NCBI GenBank assembly: GCA_937968015.1
Contig: CALBSO010000150.1
Span: 1 to 36,044, forward strand
DNA from: an uncultured Thermomicrobia bacterium
GTDB lineage: Bacteria > Chloroflexota > Chloroflexia > Thermomicrobiales > JALYUS01
DNA length: 36,044 nt
Direction: 5' to 3'
Position numbers and translations under genes: made by a program. The notes under the pieces were generated by a model, which made no database searches, was not told where the DNA came from, and saw nothing but the letters and a program-made list of their open reading frames with translations. Each line of letters starts with the position of its first letter. The first letter of the stretch is position 1. Shown in pieces: positions 1-6,406 of this stretch.

Positions 1-38
1 ATCAGCGTATCTCTGTCTAACGATGATTGTCTACCTAC

Positions 39-980
39 TTAGGCAGCGAGACGGATTTGTGGGTCGAGATAGCCATAGAGCACATCCACCGCGAGATTCA
101 CGGACACGTAGACCACCGCCGTAAAGAGCACGATCCCCTGCACCAAAGGGAAATCCTTGGCGCGGATTGCTTCAATCGCCAGTTGACCGATCCCCTGCCG
201 CGCGAAGACCGTCTCGATGATGATGCTCCCCGCCAATAGATGCCCCACCTGCAGGCCGATCACCGTCACGATCGGGATGAGTGCGTTCCGTAGCGCGTGC
301 CGGAGGATGACGACTCGCTCCCGCAGCCCCTTCGCCCGCGCGGTCGTCATGTACGGACGGTTCAGGATTTCGAGCAGCGAGGCGCGCGTCAGACGCGCGA
401 TGACGGCCACACCCTCGTAGCCGAGTGCGAGGGCCGGGAGGATCAGTTGCTTCAGGCTGCCGGAGCCAGTCGCGGGGAACCAGTGGAGCGAGACGGAGAA
501 GGCAAGAATCAGCAGGATCGCAAGCCAGAAACTGGGGATCGAGACACCAAAGAGCGAGACGGCCATTACCAGCCCGTCGAGCGGCGTGTTTCGCTTCAGC
601 GCGGCGATCACACCGAGCGTCAGCCCGGCGATGACCGCAAAGCAGAGGCTGAGGGCGGCGAGTTGCAAGGTGCTCGGCAACCGCTCCCGAATGAGCGCCG
701 CGACCGGCCGCTGCCGGATATACGAGCGGCCAAGATCGCCGTGCAGCGCATGCGCCGCCCATCGCCCGTACTGGACCGGCAAGGGGTCATTGAGGCCGAG
801 GTCCCGCCGGATCTGCGCGACGAGTTCCGGCCGGTTGCTCGCCCCCTGGAACCCCGCCGATCCGACCATCGCATCCACCGGGTCGCCGGGCACGAGGTGC
901 AGCATACTGAAGACGACGACCGATGAGAGCACGAGCACCGGCGCCGCCGCCACCAACCGCCGCCCAACGAATCGAATCAT
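39..980 (-). CDS. DppB-like ABC transporter permease
   Basis: Inner-membrane permease subunit of a peptide/nickel-type ABC importer (Dpp/Opp family), 313 aa, the usual length for DppB. The N-terminus has the family's arginine-flanked first helix (IRFVGRRL) followed by the VVVFSMLHLVPGDP segment. Several membrane helices follow, and the EAA-type cytoplasmic loop that contacts the ATPase is visible as TTARAKGLRERVVILRHALRNA around residues 210-235. The start ATG has a GGAG about 10 nt upstream. It is the last complete gene of a minus-strand run that begins with two C45-type acyltransferase genes, and it ends 38 bp from the contig edge, so the partner permease (DppC) and the ATPases would be expected to the left, outside the window. 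The binding protein at 4602-6320 is the likely partner. Family assignment is firm; the substrate is unknown. Confidence 0.93.
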   Translation of the reverse strand: MIRFVGRRLVAAAPVLVLSSVVVFSMLHLVPGDPVDAMVGSAGFQGASNRPELVAQIRRDLGLNDPLPVQYGRWAAHALHGDLGRSYIRQRPVAALIRERLPSTLQLAALSLCFAVIAGLTLGVIAALKRNTPLDGLVMAVSLFGVSIPSFWLAILLILAFSVSLHWFPATGSGSLKQLILPALALGYEGVAVIARLTRASLLEILNRPYMTTARAKGLRERVVILRHALRNALIPIVTVIGLQVGHLLAGSIIIETVFARQGIGQLAIEAIRAKDFPLVQGIVLFTAVVYVSVNLAVDVLYGYLDPQIRLAA

Positions 981-1000
981 GGTCGCTGCGCTCCTTGCTC

Positions 1001-1150
1001 AGGACTGAGGACTGAGGACTGAGGACTGAGTGGGTAGCACCGGCTTTCCAGCCTATGAGCGTGGACAAGGTCGCCCGCTGGAAAACCTACGTTATCACCG
1101 TGACGATACTGATCGCATATCCTCAGTCCTCAGTCCTCAGTCCTCAGTCC
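1001..1150. repeat. Inverted pair of AGGACTG heptad arrays
   Basis: Positions 1001-1030 hold 4.3 head-to-tail copies of AGGACTG. Positions 1121-1150 hold 4.3 copies of the reverse complement CAGTCCT. Together they form a perfect inverted repeat of about 29 bp around a 90-bp spacer. The spacer has its own smaller dyad (TTTCCAGC at about 1045-1052 against GCTGGAAA at about 1078-1085). The right array runs into the 3' end of the acyltransferase gene and encodes its last six residues and its TGA stop. The left array ends about 20 bp before the permease start. If transcribed, the region could fold into a long hairpin between two genes of one unit. Confidence 0.9.
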
Positions 1151-2251
1151 TTCCCCATCGTAGAGATTCCACGGCACCTTCTCGTAGGCGCTCGTGTCCG
1201 GTGTGCCGTGGGTAACGTAATAGTCGCCCGTCGTCAAGTCCACAATGCTGGAAGCGATAGTCTGGTTGCGCTCGAACGGGTCATCGCGTTCGTCGGGGTG
1301 GTTGGAGACGGCGTTCGGGTGGCCGAAACAGTCCCGCATCGCCGTCGCGATCACCTCGCGCACGCCCTCGGAGGTCGTCTCTGCCTTCGCGCGGCGGAGC
1401 GTCCGCTCGATGCGCGGCAGGCGGTAGAGCGTATCATAGGAGAAGGGGCGATAGGTGGCGGCGAGTTGTTCGGGCACGAACGCGGCGAAGTGATTTGTAT
1501 GCACGAGTACGCCGTCCGTCGGGTACATCCAGCCGTGCCGCCCCGGCGTCGTTTCGAGATCAATCGCCATGCCGTCGCGGTGCGTGAGCAGGAGGTTCGT
1601 GCTGAACGCCTGCTCCGCCGTAAAGACGGCCTGAAGCGCGCCGTGCATGTCCGACGATTCCAGTATCTTACGGCGGACATAGGGGCCGGGGATGCCGAAC
1701 TGCTTGGCGAACCGCCCGCCGAGACCGTTCGCATTGAGGGCAAGCCCGGCGGCATTGGCGCCCTGCCGCCCGATCTGCCCCGCCTCCGTCTGCATGATGA
1801 GCGTCGGCTTGCCGGGTTGCTCGACACGCACCATCACGACCGTATCGAGCGTCTCGGTGCGCCAGTCCCAATTCTGCCCGCAGTAGACGTGGCCATCGCC
1901 CGCACCTTCGTCCGTGATCGCGAAGGAGGAGCAGCCATCGCGGCTCGCGTCGAGGAAGGGGTTGACGTAGGAGAGTTCGCCGCGCCCGTTGAGAGCGAGG
2001 ATTTCGGCGAAGGTGCGGTTCGCCCCCTCCGCGATGCCGCGCATCTCCTCGCTGATCTCCGGCAGATAGGCATCTATGAGCGGAAGCCAGCGCGGCGCGT
2101 GCTCCTGCACCTGCGCCCACGCGAGGCCCGATTTCCGCACGAATGCCTCCTGATAGAAGGCAATGGAGCGCGCGATCTGCGGGCGCGCCGCCTCGCCGTA
2201 CTGCCGGCCCCGCTCCCGCGCGTTGCCGCTGATCGCAATCATGGGCATCAT
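1130..2251 (-). CDS. C45/AAT-type acyltransferase or amidohydrolase, copy 1
   Basis: Predicted Ntn-type hydrolase of the acyl-CoA:6-aminopenicillanate acyltransferase family (peptidase C45), 373 aa. Known members self-cleave before a cysteine, which becomes the N-terminal nucleophile. Here that residue is probably Cys107 in RDGCSSFAI, followed by the family pattern YCGQNWDW. Other conserved blocks are RERGRQYGEAA (13-22), GIAEGANRTF (72-81) and LETTPGRHGWMYPTDG. The start has GAGG 8 nt upstream. It is closely similar along its whole length to the neighbour at 2316-3482 and lies between that gene and a peptide permease, so a role in processing imported acylated peptides or amino-acid amides is plausible but inferred. 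The C-terminal GLRTED and the stop lie in a heptad array; the paralogue continues for 12 more residues after the matching GLRAED. Confidence 0.88.
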   Translation of the reverse strand: MMPMIAISGNARERGRQYGEAARPQIARSIAFYQEAFVRKSGLAWAQVQEHAPRWLPLIDAYLPEISEEMRGIAEGANRTFAEILALNGRGELSYVNPFLDASRDGCSSFAITDEGAGDGHVYCGQNWDWRTETLDTVVMVRVEQPGKPTLIMQTEAGQIGRQGANAAGLALNANGLGGRFAKQFGIPGPYVRRKILESSDMHGALQAVFTAEQAFSTNLLLTHRDGMAIDLETTPGRHGWMYPTDGVLVHTNHFAAFVPEQLAATYRPFSYDTLYRLPRIERTLRRAKAETTSEGVREVIATAMRDCFGHPNAVSNHPDERDDPFERNQTIASSIVDLTTGDYYVTHGTPDTSAYEKVPWNLYDGEGLRTED

Positions 2252-2271
2252 GGAGAAACCTCACCCCCCGA

Positions 2272-2304
2272 CCCCCTCTCCATTGCCTCGCAATGGAGAG
2301 GGGG
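2272..2304. repeat. Perfect 15-bp palindrome, 3-nt loop
   Basis: The arm CCCCCTCTCCATTGC (2272-2286) pairs perfectly with GCAATGGAGAGGGGG (2290-2304) around the loop CTC. It fills most of the 64-bp gap between the two acyltransferase paralogues. No T-tract follows on the minus strand, so it is not a classical intrinsic terminator. A transcript hairpin that adjusts the relative expression or stability of the two messages, or a dispersed REP-like element, would fit. Confidence 0.85.
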
Positions 2305-2315
2305 AGCAGTGAACG

Positions 2316-3482
2316 TTAGTCGGCGCGGGCGAGTTCGCGCTCGCGTCGTTCCGCGTCCTCGGCCCGCAGTCCGTCGTCGTAGAGGTTCCATGGCAGTTTG
2401 ACGTATGGGTTGGTGTCCGGTGTGCCGCGGGCGACATAATAATCGCCGGTCGTTAGGTCCACGATAATGGAGGCGATGGTCTGATTCTGTTCGAGGGGAT
2501 GGCGGCGCGGGTCCGGGTGCTTGCAGACGGCATTCGGGTGGCCGAAGTTGTCGCGCAGCGCGGTCATAATCAGGTCACGCATCGCCTCCGGCGTCGTCGC
2601 GGCCTTCGCGCGCTTGAGCACCTTCTCGACGCGCGGCACGCGATAGAGCGAGTCCGCCGAGAAGGGGCGGTAGGTGGCGGCGAGTTCCTCCGGCACGAAG
2701 GCCATGAAGTGGTTCGCGTGGACGAGCAAGCCGTCCGTCGGGTACATCCAACCGTGCCGACCGGGCGTCGTTTCGAGATCAATCACGACGCCCTCGCGGT
2801 GCGTGAGCAGGAGGTTCAGATTGACCGATTGCCGCGCGGTGAAGATCGCCTTGAGGGCGCCGTGCATGTCCGACGATTCCAGTATCTTGCGGCGGATGAA
2901 CGGCGCGGGCACGCCAAGCCGCTGAGCAACGCCACCGCCGAGCGCGTTGGCATTGAGGGCAAGCCCGGCAGAGTTCGCGCCGTGCCGCCCGACTTGCCCC
3001 GCCTCGATCTGCTGGATGATCGTCGGCTTGCCCGGCTGGCGGATGCGGAGGGCAACGACGGTGTCCGCGATCCCGGCCCGCCAATCCCAGTTCTGCCCGC
3101 AATAGACGTGACCATCACCGGAGGCCTCCTCGGTGATCGCGAAGGAAGTGCAACCGTCGGTATGCGCGTCGGAAAACGGATTGCCGAAGGCGAGTTCGCC
3201 GCGCCCGTTGAGGGCGAGGATTTCGGCGAAGGTGCGGTTCGCCCCCTCCGCGATGCCGCGCACTTCGTCCATGATCCCCGGCAGATAGGCCTCCACCAGC
3301 GGCTCCCACCGCGGCGCGTAGTTGCAGATCTGCGCCCACGAGAGACCGGATTTCCGCTCGGATGCCTGACGGTAAAAGGAGATCGAGCGCTCGATCGCTT
3401 CGCGCGCCGCTTCGCCGTACTGGCGGCCCCGCTCCCGCGCGTCGCCCCCACCGATGTCAATCAAGGGTACTTCCCCACTCAT
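2316..3482 (-). CDS. C45/AAT-type acyltransferase or amidohydrolase, copy 2
   Basis: Second and promoter-proximal member of the tandem pair, 388 aa, same family as the gene at 1130-2251. The likely nucleophile is Cys111 in TDGCTSFAI, again followed by YCGQNWDW. The conserved blocks RERGRQYGEAA, GIAEGANRTFAEILALNGRGEL, LETTPGRHGWMYPTDG and HPNAV are shared nearly unchanged with copy 1, which indicates a local duplication followed by divergence. The start ATG has AAGGGAG 6 nt upstream. No signal peptide is visible, so it probably acts in the cytoplasm on imported substrates. It is divergent from the rpiR-type regulator, and that intergenic region probably carries both promoters. Family call good; the reaction (acyl transfer, amide hydrolysis or penicillin-type side-chain removal) cannot be read from the sequence. 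Confidence 0.88.
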   Translation of the reverse strand: MSGEVPLIDIGGGDARERGRQYGEAAREAIERSISFYRQASERKSGLSWAQICNYAPRWEPLVEAYLPGIMDEVRGIAEGANRTFAEILALNGRGELAFGNPFSDAHTDGCTSFAITEEASGDGHVYCGQNWDWRAGIADTVVALRIRQPGKPTIIQQIEAGQVGRHGANSAGLALNANALGGGVAQRLGVPAPFIRRKILESSDMHGALKAIFTARQSVNLNLLLTHREGVVIDLETTPGRHGWMYPTDGLLVHANHFMAFVPEELAATYRPFSADSLYRVPRVEKVLKRAKAATTPEAMRDLIMTALRDNFGHPNAVCKHPDPRRHPLEQNQTIASIIVDLTTGDYYVARGTPDTNPYVKLPWNLYDDGLRAEDAERRERELARAD

Positions 3483-3498
3483 GCGCTACTCCCTTTTC

Positions 3499-3528
3499 CG
3501 GTGGCGCAGACTGAAGCCTGCGCCACCG
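3499..3528. repeat. 11-bp stem hairpin in the divergent promoter region
   Basis: CGGTGGCGCAG (3499-3509) and CTGCGCCACCG (3518-3528) form a perfect 11-bp stem with an 8-nt loop. It lies just upstream of the start of acyltransferase copy 2, probably in its 5' leader. It could be a dispersed intergenic palindrome or a leader hairpin. Confidence 0.75.
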
Positions 3529-3544
3529 TCATATTTGCTCATGC

Positions 3545-3573
3545 TTGACTTCCACCGACTGCCATGCTATCGT
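3545..3573 (+). promoter_or_regulatory. Predicted sigma-70-type promoter of the RpiR/binding-protein operon
   Basis: TTGACT (3545-3550) is separated by 17 bp from TATCGT (3568-3573), which is preceded by a TGC extended -10 motif. Transcription would start near 3580, leaving about 65 nt of leader before the GTG at 3646. GGAGAG in the leader is the likely ribosome site. Confidence 0.55.
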
Positions 3574-3645
3574 AATGGCGACTACAGAAAATGTCAAGAT
3601 ATTGGCTGAAACACTACACGTCATCGCCGGAGAGAGGCCCCTCGA

Positions 3646-4605
3646 GTGACTGCGGACATTTCCCCGTCCATTACCGCAACCCCCCCCTCGCTGGATGAGC
3701 GGCTGGCCGCCCGCCGCGCGAGCCTCAGCCCGACCGAGCAGCGCGTCGCGGACTTCTTCGCGCGTCACCGGGAGGATGTCGCCTTCTTCTCGGCGATGGA
3801 GATCGCGCAGCAACTCGGCATGAGTGACGCGACGGTCGTGCGGACGGCGCAATCCCTCGGCTATGCCGGCTTGCAGGAACTGAAGCAAGAGTTCGTGCGC
3901 GCCTTGCGCTCGCGGACGACTCCGATGCGTGCGCCGAGCCGCCTGGAAGAGATTGACGACCACCCCGAAGCCGCGCTCGACCACGCGCTGACGGCGCAAG
4001 TTGATCTGCTCGAAGAGGCGCGGCGGACCGTGCGCCCGGAGGCGTTCGCGCAGGCGCTCGACATCCTCCACGCGGCGGATCGCATCCTCATTTTCGGCAC
4101 CGGGCCATCGGCATCGCTCGCCGATCATCTCGTCCTCCGGCTCATCCGCATCGGGCGGCAGGCGGCGGCGGTATCGGGCACCGGGCTTGGCCTGGCGGAT
4201 ACGCTCCTGATGATGCGCCCCGGCGATGCCCTGATCGCGATGGCCTATCACCGCGTCTACCGGGAAGCGGAAGTAACGCTGAATCACGCAAAGGAACGCG
4301 GGCTGCCGATCGTGCTGCTCACCGATACGCTGGGCATGGCGCTGGCGGAGCATGTCAGCGTGACGCTCAGCGCGCGCCGCAGCAGATATGGGTTGCTCGG
4401 CAGCGTCGCTACGACCCTCGTCCTGATGGACGCGCTCGTGATCGGCCTGACCGCGCGCGACCGGGCACGGGCGGTGATGGCAGTTTCGGAACTGAATGAC
4501 CTGCGGGAGAAGATCGTCGGCTATCGGGTGGACGCGGAACGGATTGACGCGACCGCCCCGGACGCAACGCCGAACGGGGGAACGCGGAAGGGAGCGCAGC
4601 GATGA
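3646..4605 (+). CDS. MurR/RpiR family transcriptional regulator
   Basis: DNA-binding regulator of 319 aa. The N-terminal HTH_6 domain (about residues 15-90) shows LSPTEQRVADFF followed by MEIAQQLGMSDATVVRTAQSLGY. The SIS domain (about 135-265), which in this family binds a phosphosugar or other small effector, begins ILIFGTGPSASLADHL and includes the GDALIAMAYHR strand-loop. The start is GTG with GGAGAG upstream; no in-frame ATG fits better. Its stop overlaps the start of the binding-protein gene by 4 nt (ATGA), so the two are translationally coupled. Divergence from the acyltransferase/permease genes suggests it controls both units in response to the imported compound. Most RpiR members sense sugars, but here the context is peptide-type transport, so the effector is open. 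Confidence 0.92.
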   Translation: MTADISPSITATPPSLDERLAARRASLSPTEQRVADFFARHREDVAFFSAMEIAQQLGMSDATVVRTAQSLGYAGLQELKQEFVRALRSRTTPMRAPSRLEEIDDHPEAALDHALTAQVDLLEEARRTVRPEAFAQALDILHAADRILIFGTGPSASLADHLVLRLIRIGRQAAAVSGTGLGLADTLLMMRPGDALIAMAYHRVYREAEVTLNHAKERGLPIVLLTDTLGMALAEHVSVTLSARRSRYGLLGSVATTLVLMDALVIGLTARDRARAVMAVSELNDLREKIVGYRVDAERIDATAPDATPNGGTRKGAQR

Positions 4606-6320
4606 CAGGGCGGATCGAGAAGGGGACCATCAGCCGTCGGCGCTTCCTGCACCGACTGGCGCTCGTCGCCGCGACCGGAGCGGGCGTGGCAATTACGGCG
4701 GCCTGTGGCGGGGGCGGCGCAGCGACGAACACATCCGCCAGCGGCGCATCTCCGCAGGCAGCGGGGAGCACGGCGACGAGCGCGGCAAAGCCCGCCGCGA
4801 GCCCTGGCAGCAGCGGCACGCTGACGTGGGGGCAGTGGGACAAGATTGACAGCATTGACCCCGCCTCCCCGACCGGCGGCGCCGCCGCGGACATCATCAA
4901 CAACATACTCGATACGCTCGTGATGATTGACGGCGATGAGAAAATCTACCCGAACCTCGCGACCAAATGGGTCGTCGAGGATGGTGGCAAAAAGATCACC
5001 TTCACGCTGCGTGACGACGTGAAGTTCCACGATGGGACGCCGCTCGATGCCACCGCCGTCAAGCGCTCGTGGGATCGCATCCTCGACCCCGCGACGAAAG
5101 CGGCGGGCGTCGTCAGTTTCCTCGGCCCAATTGACACGATTACCGCGCCCGATCCCCGGACATTCGTCCTCACCTTCAAGTCGCCCTTCCCCTCGATCTT
5201 CCTGCAAATCTGGCGGCCCTATTTCGGCGTCCTCTCGCCGAAGTATCTCGACACACTCAAACCCGGCGACCCTGTCACCGCGCCCGTCGGCACCGGGCCG
5301 TTCAAGTATATGGGCCGCTCGCCGGACGGCGTCGTGACGCTCGACTACAACAAAGAGTACACCTGGGGCAACGAGCGGCTGACGAACCGCAAAGCGCCGT
5401 ACCTGCAAACGGTCAAGTTCCGCGCGATCACCGAGGGCGCGACCCGCGTCGCGACACTCGAATCGGGCGAGAACCTGCTCATTGACGAGATCGCCGAACC
5501 GGACTACCAGCGATTGAAGAACGACAAGCGGTTCCGCTTCGTCGAGGCGCCACAGCGCAATCATACGGTCGGCTTCATGCTGAACGTGCAAAAAGCGCCG
5601 ACGGACGACAAAGCAGTGCGCGAGGCGATCAACTGGGCGGTGGACCGGCAGGCGATTGTGCAGAAACTCTTCTTCGGCGTCCATCACGTCAGCGTCGGCC
5701 CGCTTTCGGAGGGTGTCTGGGGGCGGCTGGACGAACTGGAGAAGCGGTACACCTACGACGCGAAGAAGGCGCAACAGATCCTCGACACGGCGGGCTGGAA
5801 GGCGGGGGCGGACGGCATCCGCGCCAAGGGCGGCCAGAAACTTTCCCTCGTCTTAGCCACATTCCGCAGCCCGTGGACGGAGATCGCCGAGGCGATGCAG
5901 GGGCAACTGCGCGCCGTGGGGATTGACCTGCAGGTGCAGAAGATGGCGCGCGGCCCATACCTCGATTTCGTCCGCGCCGCGAAGCACAATCTGTGCGCGA
6001 CGAACTCCACCAGCCTCGACCCGGACGGCATCCTGCGTCTCGATTACGACTCCCAAAATGTCGGGCGGACGAACTTCTCCGGTCTCAAGGACCCGCAACT
6101 TGACACGATGCTTCGCACCGGATCGGGGCAGGAACTCGGCTCCGCCGCGCGGCGTACGTCCTTCGAGGACGCCCAGCGGCGCATCATGGACGCGATCCCG
6201 TTTGTCGGCGTGATGACGCTGATCCGTGTCGAGGCAATGGCCGCCAAAGTGAGCGGCTTCGAACTCGGCCCGGACGGCCTCAACGCCATGCCGCTGACCG
6301 ACGTACGGACGGACGGGTAG
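4602..6320 (+). CDS. DppA-like extracytoplasmic binding lipoprotein (SBP_bac_5)
   Basis: Substrate-binding protein of a peptide-type ABC importer, 572 aa, usual length for family 5. The N-terminus carries a twin-arginine motif SRRRFLHR (11-18), a hydrophobic stretch and a lipobox-like ITAAC with Cys35, so it is probably exported folded by Tat and lipid-anchored. A Ser/Ala/Gly-rich linker follows. Family hallmarks include VEDGGKKITFTLRDDVKFHDGTPLDA, PVGTGPFKY and the AVREAINWAVDRQAI block. It overlaps the regulator gene by 4 nt and is transcribed away from the permease DppB, whose partner it probably is. The stop TAG is followed within 10 nt by a GAGTAGC repeat array. Ligand unknown; the adjacent acyltransferases suggest an N-acylated or amide-containing substrate (inference). 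Confidence 0.93.
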   Translation: MTGRIEKGTISRRRFLHRLALVAATGAGVAITAACGGGGAATNTSASGASPQAAGSTATSAAKPAASPGSSGTLTWGQWDKIDSIDPASPTGGAAADIINNILDTLVMIDGDEKIYPNLATKWVVEDGGKKITFTLRDDVKFHDGTPLDATAVKRSWDRILDPATKAAGVVSFLGPIDTITAPDPRTFVLTFKSPFPSIFLQIWRPYFGVLSPKYLDTLKPGDPVTAPVGTGPFKYMGRSPDGVVTLDYNKEYTWGNERLTNRKAPYLQTVKFRAITEGATRVATLESGENLLIDEIAEPDYQRLKNDKRFRFVEAPQRNHTVGFMLNVQKAPTDDKAVREAINWAVDRQAIVQKLFFGVHHVSVGPLSEGVWGRLDELEKRYTYDAKKAQQILDTAGWKAGADGIRAKGGQKLSLVLATFRSPWTEIAEAMQGQLRAVGIDLQVQKMARGPYLDFVRAAKHNLCATNSTSLDPDGILRLDYDSQNVGRTNFSGLKDPQLDTMLRTGSGQELGSAARRTSFEDAQRRIMDAIPFVGVMTLIRVEAMAAKVSGFELGPDGLNAMPLTDVRTDG

Positions 6321-6329
6321 GGAAGGAAT

Positions 6330-6406
6330 GAGTAGCGAAGGAACGAGTAGCGAGTAGTGAGGGGTTTGGTTCCTTCTCGTTACTCGCTACTTGCTACTCG
6401 CTACTC
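6330..6406. repeat. Inverted GAGTAGC heptad arrays between convergent genes
   Basis: On the plus strand GAGTAGC-type units lie at 6330-6336, 6345-6351 and 6352-6358. On the minus strand five successive heptads run from 6406 down to 6372 (GAGTAGC, GAGTAGC, AAGTAGC, GAGTAAC, GAGAAGG). The two sides are complementary and can form a hairpin that could serve as a bidirectional terminator for the convergent binding-protein and malic-enzyme genes. The malic enzyme's last codons and TAG stop lie inside the minus-strand array. Confidence 0.88.

Noticed and set aside
1001..1150. CRISPR-like array
   Set aside because: Units are 7 bp head to tail with no spacers; no cas genes in the window.
1055..2401. 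448-aa plus-strand open frame
   Set aside because: It is the antisense image of the acyltransferase gene, rich in Arg/His/Gly with no family motif, and starts in the repeat spacer.
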